A stretch of 64,000 nucleotides of DNA from CAZBSE01 sp964610385 (lineage in GTDB: Bacteria; Actinomycetota; Humimicrobiia; Humimicrobiales; Humimicrobiaceae), in assembly GCA_964610385.1 (NCBI GenBank), contig CAZSXW010000004.1, positions 124,001-188,000 of the forward strand. The letters are read 5' to 3'. Made by a program: the position numbers and the translations under genes. Of the stretch, positions 26,305 to 34,557 are shown in pieces; the first letter of the stretch is position 1, and each line of letters starts with the position of its first letter. The notes beneath the pieces are model-generated. The model saw only the letters and a program-made list of their open reading frames with translations, was not told the origin of the DNA and did not search any database.

Positions 26305-27678
26305 TTGCTTGGTCTCAATAAAAAATTAAAGGATCTTAAAAATAAAGGAAAATCCATAAAGGTCGCCATAGCCGGAGTAGGCCAGATGGGCAGGGGACTG
26401 ATATCTCATATCAGGGAACTTGATGGGATACAGGTAGTCGCAGTGGCAAACCGCGACGCAAAAAGGATAAGCAGCATACTGAGGGAGATAGATATAAGTG
26501 ATAGTGAGATCATGTTTATAGGTTTCAGAAGCGGTAAGGATTTGGAGAATAACAAAAGAATAGTCAAAGCAGAGCATGTCAGTATGGACAGTAGGACCAG
26601 GGAGAAAATAAATCAGATGGTAAAAAAGGGCAAGGTAATAATATCGGATGACCTTGATATATTATTTGCTCTTGATTGTGTGGATATAATAGTAGATGCT
26701 ACCGGAAATCCCAGAGCGGGGGCATATATAACGTATAATGCCGTCTTGCATAAAAAACACATAGTCACATTGAATGTAGAGACTGATGCAGTAATCGGAC
26801 CGGGACTTAAAAGACTCGCTGATGAGGCAGGAGTGATATATACTGTTTCAGCAGGTGATGAACCTGCTGCGCTGAAGGAACTATATGATTTTGCGGATGC
26901 ACTGGGATTGGAGGTAGTTGCAGCCGGGAAAGGTAAGAACAATCCCCTGGATAGATATGCAAATCCGAAAACACTAAAAGACTATGCTCAGAGCAAGGGT
27001 TCAAGCCCAAGGATGATGACATCGTTTGTTGACGGTACCAAGTCGATGATTGAGATGGCCAGCCTTTCAAATTCAACCGGGCTTGTACCGGATTGCAGGG
27101 GAATGCATGGGCCAAAAGCGGATATAAAGGATCTTATCAAGGTGTTCAGTTTGAAAGAAGACGGTGGAATATTATCGAAGAAGGGGGTAGTTGATTTTGC
27201 CATTGGAGACCTTGCTCCGGGTGTTTTTTTGATTTACACAACAGAAAACAAAACAGTAAAGGCCGACCTCGAATATCTTATGCTGGGAAGTGGACCTAAT
27301 TACCTGCTTTACCGGCCCTATCATCTGACCAGCATTGAAACTCCCATATCTATTGCCAGGACTTACTTTTACCATGAACCTACACTGGTTCCTGAATACG
27401 GCATGATATCTGAAGTAGTCACTCTGGCCAAAAGGGACCTAAAAGAGGGTGAGAAGCTTGATGGTATCGGAGGATATACTATTTACGGTCTTATTGAGGA
27501 GTATGGAATGGCAAAAAAGGAAAAATTGCTGCCGGTAGGGCTTTCTGAAGGTTGTATTTTAAAAAAAGATATCGAAAAAGACCAGCCAATAAAATATGAT
27601 GATGTAGATCTTGGTGAAGAGTCACTGCTGCTGAAAATCAGAAGATTGCAGGATGAGTCTATCAAAAATAATAAATAA
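26305..27678 (+). CDS. COG4091-type predicted homoserine dehydrogenase-like protein with SAF domain
   Basis: 457 residues. An N-terminal Rossmann domain has VAIAGVGQMGRGLISHI (the GxGxxG dinucleotide motif) and VDIIVDATGNP. The middle part has GDEPAALKELYDFADALGLEVVAAGKGKNNP, and the end (about 375-450) is a SAF/AFP-like domain. Proteins of this layout are annotated as predicted homoserine dehydrogenases, but several act in sugar-acid or tetrose pathways, so the reaction is uncertain. The start is TTG 26305 behind CAGGAGAG. It is followed 17 bp later by apbE. Confidence 0.75.
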   Translation: MLGLNKKLKDLKNKGKSIKVAIAGVGQMGRGLISHIRELDGIQVVAVANRDAKRISSILREIDISDSEIMFIGFRSGKDLENNKRIVKAEHVSMDSRTREKINQMVKKGKVIISDDLDILFALDCVDIIVDATGNPRAGAYITYNAVLHKKHIVTLNVETDAVIGPGLKRLADEAGVIYTVSAGDEPAALKELYDFADALGLEVVAAGKGKNNPLDRYANPKTLKDYAQSKGSSPRMMTSFVDGTKSMIEMASLSNSTGLVPDCRGMHGPKADIKDLIKVFSLKEDGGILSKKGVVDFAIGDLAPGVFLIYTTENKTVKADLEYLMLGSGPNYLLYRPYHLTSIETPISIARTYFYHEPTLVPEYGMISEVVTLAKRDLKEGEKLDGIGGYTIYGLIEEYGMAKKEKLLPVGLSEGCILKKDIEKDQPIKYDDVDLGEESLLLKIRRLQDESIKNNK

Positions 27679-27695
27679 AATTCAGGGAGGTATAT

Positions 27696-28709
27696 GTGAA
27701 AATCTTTAACAGTAATATCAGGGCACCTATTATTATAGGTGTTTTTTTAGTATTTATTTTATTGCTCCTACCTGCAGGCTCATGTAAGTTCAGGACCATT
27801 GAAAGGATAGAAGAAACCAGGGAACTTATGGACACATATGTAAGTATGACCGTCTTTTCGGATAAGGAGACTGGTACTGAAGCCATAGATGCAGCATTTG
27901 AAAGGATGGAAGAGATAGTAGATATTGCTTCTATCTATGATGAAGACAGTGAAGCATCGATGCTTAATAAAAACGGTTATCTTGACAATCCTTCTCCTGA
28001 GTTTTTGGAGCTGATAAATGCTTCCATTTATTACTATAATATCTCCGGAGGTTGTTTTGATATAACTGTTCAACCATTGTTAGATCTCTGGAGTGGAGGT
28101 TTGTGGCAGGAAAGCGAGGAAGTACAGGCTGAGAAAATAAGCGAGGTGCTTGATTTGGTGGGTTCCGATATGATAGAAGTCGGTGACAGCAGGATAGAAT
28201 TTATGACAGATGGAATGTCTATTACTCTTAATGCTATTGCCAAGGGTTATGCTGTTGATGAAGCAATAAAAGTGATAATGGATCACGGTATCAGGCAGGC
28301 TCTTGTAAATGCAGGGGGTGATCTTTATGCAATTGGCACCAAAACAGGCGGTGAAAAATGGGTGATACAGCTGGAGGATCCTGATGATACGGAAAATACC
28401 ATTGCAACGTTTACTGTTGAGGATAAGGCGGTCACCACTTCCGGAGGATATCACCGCTATTATGATCTTGAAAAAGAGGTTCATCATATAACCGATCCCA
28501 GAACCGGCTATTCTGCCAACAGCTGTAAAAGTGTGACTATAATAACAGATTCATGTATGAAAGCTGATGCTCTGGCGACTTCTGTTTTTGTAATGGGTCC
28601 TGATGACGGAATGGAAATGGTGAAGTCTCTGGAGGGTGTTGAAACATTAATAATGGATAATAATAGAAAAATATCTAAATCTTCTGGACTTTTGGAATAT
28701 ATTGATTAA
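27696..28709 (+). CDS. apbE: FAD:protein FMN transferase (ApbE), lipoprotein
   Basis: Attaches FMN by a phosphoester bond to a Thr in [ST]GAT motifs of exported flavoproteins. 337 residues with lipobox AGSC (Cys30), so membrane-anchored on the outside. Family features: MDTYVSMTVF, SGGCFDITVQPLLDLW, the AIAKGYAVDEAI segment, NAGGDLYAIG and HHITDPRTGYSANS. The start is GTG 27696 behind GGGAGGT. It lies 36 bp ahead of rnfC; RnfD and RnfG, encoded next, each have the target motif TGAT, so its clients are evident from context. Confidence 0.92.
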   Translation: MKIFNSNIRAPIIIGVFLVFILLLLPAGSCKFRTIERIEETRELMDTYVSMTVFSDKETGTEAIDAAFERMEEIVDIASIYDEDSEASMLNKNGYLDNPSPEFLELINASIYYYNISGGCFDITVQPLLDLWSGGLWQESEEVQAEKISEVLDLVGSDMIEVGDSRIEFMTDGMSITLNAIAKGYAVDEAIKVIMDHGIRQALVNAGGDLYAIGTKTGGEKWVIQLEDPDDTENTIATFTVEDKAVTTSGGYHRYYDLEKEVHHITDPRTGYSANSCKSVTIITDSCMKADALATSVFVMGPDDGMEMVKSLEGVETLIMDNNRKISKSSGLLEYID

Positions 28710-28745
28710 AATTACCTATGACTTTTTTACTTTTTACAAATACAA

Positions 28746-30107
28746 ATGGAAGTAGTAATTAAGAAAAAAAGCGTATTTCGAGGGCTTTCTCTACCGGAGA
28801 ATAAAATAACCGCTAAAGTACCTATAGAAGAACTTCCGGTACCGGAAAAAGTCATTTTGCCTATTCACCAGAGTATTGGTGCTCCATGCGAATCTTCGTT
28901 AAAAAGAAAAGATGTAGTAAAAACAGGGCAGAAAATAGCTGATTCTAAAGGTTACGTCTCCGCGCCTATCCATTCTTCGATTTCCGGCAGTGTCTCAAAA
29001 GTCACAAAGGTTTTAAATCCGGCCACCTGTGCGCTTATGGATGCCCTGGTAATAGAATCTGATGGGCAGGACCAGTGGGTCGGTATTAAAAAGATTTTTG
29101 ACATCGAAAACTCGGATGATTTTTCCAGGCTGAAAAAACTGATACGCTCTATTGAAAGAAAAAAAGTTCTTGAAAAAATAAGGGAAGCAGGAATCGTCGG
29201 ACTGGGCGGTGCCACTTTTCCTACCCATGTCAAGCTTAACCCGCCCAAAGATAAAAAGATCGATACATTGATCTTAAACGGCTGCGAATGCGAGCCGTTC
29301 ATAACCTCTGACCATAGAGTTATGCTTGAATATGGGGAAAAAGTCCTGGCAGGACTCTATATTATCAGCAGGACTGTGATGCCGAAAGATATTTTTATAG
29401 CGGTGGAGGATAATAAGGAAGATGCCATCCATCATCTTGAAGAACTTATAATAAAAATGGACTATAAAGATATTTTTAAAATAGTATCGCTTAAGTCAAG
29501 ATACCCCATGGGGGCAGAAAAGACACTTATAAAGACCATACTGAAAAGGGCTGTTCCAATGGGAGGTCTTCCTATGGATGTAGGAGTATTAGTAAATAAT
29601 GTGGCAACTGCAAAATCAGTTTACGAGGCGGTTATAGAAGACAGGCCGCTGATGGATAAAGTGGTCACAGTCACGGGTAAAATAGAGAATCCCAAAAATC
29701 TGCTGGTGAGAATAGGCACTCCGGTAAGCAAGTTACTTGAAGCATGCGGTGAAATAGGCAGTAATGTCAATTATTTGATCCTTGGAGGTCCTATGATGGG
29801 TACTGCCATTGCCGATATTGATTTTCCGGTCACCAAAGGAGTCAACTGTATACTGGTAAAAGAAGGAAAGGCCAGAGTGGAGCAGAATTGTATAAACTGT
29901 GGGAGATGTGTGAGTATATGCCCCATGGATCTCATGCCGCTTGCCTATGTGAGATATGTAAAAAAAGGTTCTGCTGAGGGCTGCAAACAGTATTACATAG
30001 AAAATTGTATAGAGTGTGGTTCCTGTGCTTATGTCTGCCCGGCAGGTATACCTATTGTAGGGTATATAAAAACTGGAAAGAGTATGCTGCAAACTAAAAA
30101 CTTATAA
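28746..30107 (+). CDS. rnfC: Rnf complex subunit RnfC
   Basis: Electron-entry/NADH-side subunit of the ferredoxin:NAD+ oxidoreductase, 453 residues. It has the NADH/flavin-binding region GLGGATFPTHVKL and NGCECEPFITSDHR, a SLBB-like segment, then two [4Fe-4S] motifs: CINCGRCVSICP and CIECGSCAYVCP. Peripheral on the cytoplasmic face. First gene of rnfCDGEAB, with ATG 28746; the gap to rnfD is 4 bp. Confidence 0.95.
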   Translation: MEVVIKKKSVFRGLSLPENKITAKVPIEELPVPEKVILPIHQSIGAPCESSLKRKDVVKTGQKIADSKGYVSAPIHSSISGSVSKVTKVLNPATCALMDALVIESDGQDQWVGIKKIFDIENSDDFSRLKKLIRSIERKKVLEKIREAGIVGLGGATFPTHVKLNPPKDKKIDTLILNGCECEPFITSDHRVMLEYGEKVLAGLYIISRTVMPKDIFIAVEDNKEDAIHHLEELIIKMDYKDIFKIVSLKSRYPMGAEKTLIKTILKRAVPMGGLPMDVGVLVNNVATAKSVYEAVIEDRPLMDKVVTVTGKIENPKNLLVRIGTPVSKLLEACGEIGSNVNYLILGGPMMGTAIADIDFPVTKGVNCILVKEGKARVEQNCINCGRCVSICPMDLMPLAYVRYVKKGSAEGCKQYYIENCIECGSCAYVCPAGIPIVGYIKTGKSMLQTKNL

Positions 30108-30111
30108 AAAA

Positions 30112-31062
30112 ATGGAAAAAGATAAAATATTAATATCTCATGCACCTCATATATGGAGGGGATTTTCAACGACTAAAATAATGTATATAGTCGTTATTGC
30201 TCTTCTTTTCCCTGCTGCCGGATCTGTTTATTTTTTTGGATATTATGCGATTTATATAATGATAGCAAGTATAGCTACTGCTGTACTTACTGAATTTGCT
30301 ATAAAAAAACTTAGAAAAAGAAGGTTTGCAATGGACGGCAGCGCCGTTATTACAGGTCTTCTCTTGGCCCTTGTCCTGCCCCCAAGGATTCCTCTATGGA
30401 TGGTAGTAATAGGATCTTTTTTCTCCATTGCCGTAGTCAAGGAGGCCTTTGGAGGCCTTGGTTATAATATATTCAATCCGGCCCTGGCAGGCAGGGCTTT
30501 CCTGTCTGTATGTTTTGCGAAAGAAATGACTACCTGGGTTCTCCCTCCTCATTTCAGTTACGATGCTGTGACCGGAGCAACGCCCTTGAGTGAGAATTTT
30601 AGCCATATTCCTGACAAGCTTTCCTTATATAAAGATATGTTTTTTGGCAATACAGGAGGTTCTTTGGGAGAGACATCTGTAATGCTAATATTGATAGGTG
30701 CTGCAGTTCTTTTTATATTTCGGATTATAGACTGGAAGATCCCGGTGTTTTATATTGGAACAGTAGCCCTGGGTTCTTTTTTACTGGGGAAGGATGTACT
30801 ATTCCAGATACTGGCCGGGGGCCTTATGATAGGTGCCTTTTTTATGGCTACCGATTATGTCACCTCACCGGTCACAAGTAACGGGAGAATAATATTTGGC
30901 GTGGGTCTGGGTATACTGACTGTACTTATAAGAAATTTCAGCAGTATGCCCGAAGGAGTGTGTTTTTCCATACTTATTATGAACGCGTTCACTCCGCTGA
31001 TTGATAAATATATAAGAGTAAAGCCGTTTGGTTTTCTTAAGAAGAAGAAAAATGAGCAGTAA
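30112..31062 (+). CDS. rnfD: Rnf complex subunit RnfD
   Basis: Membrane flavoprotein, 316 residues with about eight or nine hydrophobic helices. The covalent FMN site is Thr157 in DAVTGATPL (the [ST]GAT motif modified by ApbE). The helix GALVLPP-like region (here LLLALVLPPRIPLW) and FGGLGYNIFNPALAGRAF are family hallmarks. Its end overlaps the rnfG start by 11 bases. Confidence 0.95.
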   Translation: MEKDKILISHAPHIWRGFSTTKIMYIVVIALLFPAAGSVYFFGYYAIYIMIASIATAVLTEFAIKKLRKRRFAMDGSAVITGLLLALVLPPRIPLWMVVIGSFFSIAVVKEAFGGLGYNIFNPALAGRAFLSVCFAKEMTTWVLPPHFSYDAVTGATPLSENFSHIPDKLSLYKDMFFGNTGGSLGETSVMLILIGAAVLFIFRIIDWKIPVFYIGTVALGSFLLGKDVLFQILAGGLMIGAFFMATDYVTSPVTSNGRIIFGVGLGILTVLIRNFSSMPEGVCFSILIMNAFTPLIDKYIRVKPFGFLKKKKNEQ

Positions 31063-31585
31063 AATTTTAACAAATAAGGCATATCCGATTGTTTTTCTGG
31101 CAGTGATTGTGACTATCTCGGTAGTGATACTGATAGCACTGAACAGTGTTACCTCATCTATAGTAGAGGAAAGACGGGTGGAAGAGATCAAAGATACTCT
31201 AGAAAAGATCTTCCCTGAGATGAGCGAATACAAACTTGAAAACGAAGTATATATGATATACCAGGACGGCGAAAAATCGGGTTATGCCTTTATAGCAAGT
31301 GGAAGCGGTTATGGCGGTGATATTGATATTCTGGTTGGATTGGACAGTGATTTCAAGATCAAAGATATATCAATACTTACCCAGACCGAGACTCCCGGCC
31401 TGGGTGCCAGAATAACCGAAAGTACCTTTACCGATCAATTCAAAGGGCTTTCGGCAGATGAGGTCGCCCTTAAATCGAATAACGGCATGATAGATGCAAT
31501 TACCGGAGCTACAATAAGCTCAAAAGCTGTGGTGGATACCGTCAGGGAAAAGATGATCGAAATAATAGAAAGCTTGGACAACTGA
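31052..31585 (+). CDS. rnfG: Rnf complex subunit RnfG
   Basis: Single-helix subunit with an outside FMN-binding domain, 177 residues. One membrane segment (about 11-32) precedes the FMN-binding domain, and the flavinylation site is Thr154 in DAITGATISSKAV. I chose ATG 31052: a TTG at 31028 is in frame, but it would add eight basic residues inside the rnfD coding end and lacks a ribosome site. The AAGAAGAAGAAAA before 31052 is only a weak one, suggesting coupling to rnfD. Confidence 0.93.
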   Translation: MSSKILTNKAYPIVFLAVIVTISVVILIALNSVTSSIVEERRVEEIKDTLEKIFPEMSEYKLENEVYMIYQDGEKSGYAFIASGSGYGGDIDILVGLDSDFKIKDISILTQTETPGLGARITESTFTDQFKGLSADEVALKSNNGMIDAITGATISSKAVVDTVREKMIEIIESLDN

Positions 31586-31626
31586 TTTATCTGTGTCCTT
31601 GATATAGAAAACGAAAGAAGATAAAA

Positions 31627-32259
31627 ATGAATGAAAACAAGAATAGAGGCAGTTTCTGGAGGGAATTTGCTAAGGGTATTATTATATCGAACCCGGTTTT
31701 TATACTCGCCCTGGGGTTATGCCCTACTCTGGCAGTGACAAATTCAGTTACCAATGCCCTTGGTATGAGTGCCGGTGTCATATTTGTCCTGCTGTGTTCG
31801 AATATCATAATTTCCAGTATCAGGAAAACCACACCGGACCTGGTAAGAATCCCGGTTTTTATTGTGGTAATAGCCACATTTGTTACTATTCTGAGCCTGG
31901 TGTTTGAGGCATATTTGCCTCCGCTTCATAAATCACTTGGAATTTATCTTCCATTGATTGTAGTAAACTGCATTATTTTAGGAAGGGCGGAAGTATTTGC
32001 CTCCAAAAGTCCGGTAGTGTTTTCCATTGCCGATGCGCTTGGTATAGGAATTGGATTTACCATTGCACTGATTATAATATCATTTTCAAGGGAATTACTG
32101 GGGACAGGAGGACTGGAGATATTCGGCAGGGAGCTGTTCAAACTGCCGGGTCTCTCGGAGCATCCCCTGACATTTTTTATTTCTCCTCCGGGAGCTTTTC
32201 TGGTGATAGGAGCTTTGTTGGCATTGTTTAGATGGATAGGAGTGATAAAAAATGAATAA
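31627..32259 (+). CDS. rnfE: Rnf complex subunit RnfE
   Basis: Integral-membrane subunit, 210 residues with six helices, homologous to RnfA. The start SFWREFAKGIIISNPVFILALGLCPTLAVTN is the conserved first segment; its Cys and the matching Cys of VVNCIILGRAEVFASK are the residues thought to bind the intramembrane [2Fe-2S] cluster with RnfA. It ends inside the start of rnfA (8-bp overlap). Confidence 0.95.
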   Translation: MNENKNRGSFWREFAKGIIISNPVFILALGLCPTLAVTNSVTNALGMSAGVIFVLLCSNIIISSIRKTTPDLVRIPVFIVVIATFVTILSLVFEAYLPPLHKSLGIYLPLIVVNCIILGRAEVFASKSPVVFSIADALGIGIGFTIALIIISFSRELLGTGGLEIFGRELFKLPGLSEHPLTFFISPPGAFLVIGALLALFRWIGVIKNE

Positions 32260-32827
32260 TCTTCTTACCATATTTATTGCCATGGTCCTGGTAAACAATA
32301 TAGTCCTTTCCAAATTCCTTGGACTGTGCCCATTTTTTGGAGTATCCAAAAAACTTTCCAATGCTTTCAGCATGGGTATAGCAGTGACATTGGTGATGCT
32401 TATCGCTTCTGTTTCTACTTCGGCAATCTATAATTATATACTGGTACCTTACAACGTTGAGTTTATGAACATCGTAATATATATTCTGGTAATAGCTTCC
32501 CTGGTACAGATAGTGGAGCTTACTATAAGAAGGACCAATATTACTCTGTACAAGGCGCTGGGAATCTATCTGCCACTAATTACCACAAATTGTGCGGTAC
32601 TGGGTATCACCCTTATAAATTCATCCGAGAATTATTCCATTCTGGCAAGCGTGATCAGTGCTCTGGGTGCGGGGATCGGATTTACTCTGGTACTTATCAT
32701 AATGTCTGGCATAAGGGAAAAGCTTGACCTTGCAGACAGTCCCAGGTCCATGAGGGGCCTGCCGGTAGCTTTTATGACTGCAGCGCTTCTGGCACTTGCT
32801 TTTATCGGATTCAGCGGCATGGTATGA
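32252..32827 (+). CDS. rnfA: Rnf complex subunit RnfA
   Basis: Integral-membrane subunit, 191 residues with six helices. LVNNIVLSKFLGLCPFFGVSKK carries one cluster cysteine and PLITTNCAVLGITLIN the other, pairing with RnfE in inverted topology. It begins within the last codons of rnfE and is followed by rnfB after 29 bp. Confidence 0.95.
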   Translation: MNNLLTIFIAMVLVNNIVLSKFLGLCPFFGVSKKLSNAFSMGIAVTLVMLIASVSTSAIYNYILVPYNVEFMNIVIYILVIASLVQIVELTIRRTNITLYKALGIYLPLITTNCAVLGITLINSSENYSILASVISALGAGIGFTLVLIIMSGIREKLDLADSPRSMRGLPVAFMTAALLALAFIGFSGMV

Positions 32828-32856
32828 GATTAAAAATTTTTAAGGTTTGAGGTTTT

Positions 32857-33744
32857 ATGAATACAGGGTTAATTATTTTGATTTTAAGCTCAGTCGGAAT
32901 AATATGCGGGATATTGATCTTTCTGGTAAATAGATTTCTTCCCAAGGAAGCTGATACTCTGAAGAGAGCTGAGGAGATCGCGGAACACCTTCCCGGTATG
33001 AACTGCGGCGCCTGCGGCTTTCCCGGGTGTTTTGCCTATGCACAGGCGCTGGCGAAAGATAAGGATACTTTCTTTACCAATACCTGCTCTACGGTGCTTC
33101 AGGATACCGGTATGCTTAAAGGACTGGAAAAGATATTGAAAATTGAAGTGGACCCTTCCAAGATAAATAAAAAAGCAGTGGTGCAGTGTTATGGGATTTC
33201 GGACGTAATAGGTGATTATGCCGGTATCAAGACCTGTAAAGCTGCAGCCAATCTCCTTGGCGGGTATAAGAGATGCCCTTACGGATGCCTCGGATTGGGT
33301 GATTGTGTTGCAGTATGCCCTAACGACGCCATATCCATTGATAAGGAAAGGAAGGTAGCGGTAATAGATCCGGATAAGTGTACCGGCTGTGGCCTGTGTG
33401 TGGCCAAGTGTCCTAAGAAACTGATCCATCTGGTACCTGCGGATGCAAATATAGTTTATTTATGCAGCTATGAATCCATAAGAAATATCCCGGGAAGAGA
33501 ACGTTGTGACGAAGGCTGCCTGCACTGCAGGAAATGCTTTAAGTCCTGTGAAAATGGAGGGATAATCTGGAATGAAGAAAGGGCGGTTCCGGAATTTGAT
33601 TTTTCAAGATGCACCCTGTGCGGGGAATGCATCAAGGCATGTCCCCATAACAGGCTTATTAAACTTTCCAATGTTGCCAGAAAGAATAAAAATAGTAATT
33701 TAGAAGATAAGGAAAAACTAGAAGAACCTGCGGGAAAGAAATAA
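32857..33744 (+). CDS. rnfB: Rnf complex subunit RnfB
   Basis: Ferredoxin-accepting iron-sulfur subunit, 295 residues. One N-terminal membrane helix; then the Fe-S domain GMNCGACGFPGCFAYA; then paired [4Fe-4S] motifs (CLGLGDCVAVCP and CTGCGLCVAKCP), and a further Cys-rich part with CDEGCLHCRKCFKSC and CTLCGECIKACP. A charged, Lys/Glu-rich tail ends the protein. The gene closes the Rnf operon; the next gene starts 3 bp downstream and is probably co-transcribed. Confidence 0.95.
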   Translation: MNTGLIILILSSVGIICGILIFLVNRFLPKEADTLKRAEEIAEHLPGMNCGACGFPGCFAYAQALAKDKDTFFTNTCSTVLQDTGMLKGLEKILKIEVDPSKINKKAVVQCYGISDVIGDYAGIKTCKAAANLLGGYKRCPYGCLGLGDCVAVCPNDAISIDKERKVAVIDPDKCTGCGLCVAKCPKKLIHLVPADANIVYLCSYESIRNIPGRERCDEGCLHCRKCFKSCENGGIIWNEERAVPEFDFSRCTLCGECIKACPHNRLIKLSNVARKNKNSNLEDKEKLEEPAGKK

Positions 33745-33747
33745 ATC

Positions 33748-34167
33748 ATGAGTGAGCAATTGCTGGAAAAAATTAAAAAAAATATTGAAGAAGAACCATA
33801 TGCAAAGCTTTTTGGCATAAAAGTGGTAGAGCTCAGTCAGGGTTATAGTCTTGTGGAAATGAAAGCTTTAAAAGAATATGAAAATATCTTTTCCATCACT
33901 CATGGTGGAGCTGTTTTTTCGTTGATGGATGTAGCATTTGGTTCTGCTGCAAATTCCTATGGTACGGTGGCCATAGCACTGGATGTCAATATAAATTATA
34001 TCAGGCCCGCTGTAACGGGAGATATACTGAGGGCTGAAGCAAAAGAAGTCAGCAGGGGTAGTAAAATAGCTACCTATAATGTGACTGTAAGAAACGGCCT
34101 GGGCAAGATGGTAGCATCCAGTCAGGCAGTAGCTTTCCTTAAAAAAGACAGGCTTCCTTTTTTATGA
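33748..34167 (+). CDS. PaaI-type hotdog thioesterase
   Basis: 139 residues, single hotdog domain. ITHGGAVFSLMDVAFGSAAN is the characteristic helix region with the active-site Asp, and VNINYIRPAVTGDILRAEAKEV the central strands. It probably hydrolyses aryl- or acyl-CoA. It is coupled to rnfB (3-bp gap) and overlaps the next gene by 4 bases. The CoA link to Rnf suggests fermentation of aromatic or organic acids, but that is context only. Confidence 0.85.
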   Translation: MSEQLLEKIKKNIEEEPYAKLFGIKVVELSQGYSLVEMKALKEYENIFSITHGGAVFSLMDVAFGSAANSYGTVAIALDVNINYIRPAVTGDILRAEAKEVSRGSKIATYNVTVRNGLGKMVASSQAVAFLKKDRLPFL

Positions 34168-34547
34168 TCTACAATATTACAGGTGCACAGGAGAGTGCTG
34201 AAGTTATGATCATAAATTCATACAGTTTCGGAAGCATAACTATAGACGGTAAAATTTACCGCTCGGATGTAATAATCTATCCCGATAAAGTTAATCCTAA
34301 TTGGTGGCGGAAGAGCGGACACCTGCTCTTAGAGGAGGATATAGGTGAGATATTGGAGCGAAATCCGGAAGTGCTGATAATAGGAACGGGAAAGTCCGGC
34401 CTTATGAAAGTAGACAGTGGATTGATAGAGAAATTAAATTCTCTCGGTATCAAATATATTATTAAAAGGACCGATGAAGCAGTAAGGGAGTATAATAAGC
34501 TTGAAAAAAAAGACAGAGTGGTATGTGCCTTCCATCTGACATGTTAG
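34164..34547 (+). CDS. Mth938-like domain protein
   Basis: 127 residues of the Mth938/NDUFAF3 fold. Signature pieces: SYSFGSITIDGKIYRSDVIIYP, NWWRKSGHLL and EVLIIGTGKSGLMKV. Eukaryotic NDUFAF3 helps assemble respiratory complex I; the bacterial role is unknown. Placed directly after rnfB and the thioesterase, with an ATGA-type overlap (34164-34167). The start could instead be ATG 34206. It is convergent with the ATPase gene, leaving only 10 bp. Confidence 0.8.
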   Translation: MIYNITGAQESAEVMIINSYSFGSITIDGKIYRSDVIIYPDKVNPNWWRKSGHLLLEEDIGEILERNPEVLIIGTGKSGLMKVDSGLIEKLNSLGIKYIIKRTDEAVREYNKLEKKDRVVCAFHLTC

Positions 34548-34557
34548 ACAGAATGAC

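Noticed and set aside
31028..31051. Upstream TTG start for RnfG
   Set aside because: It would add only basic residues encoded inside the rnfD end; ATG 31052 gives the normal RnfG N terminus.
30394..32820. Several open frames antisense to the rnf genes
   Set aside because: They mirror the strongly conserved Rnf reading frames, lack ribosome sites and resemble nothing.
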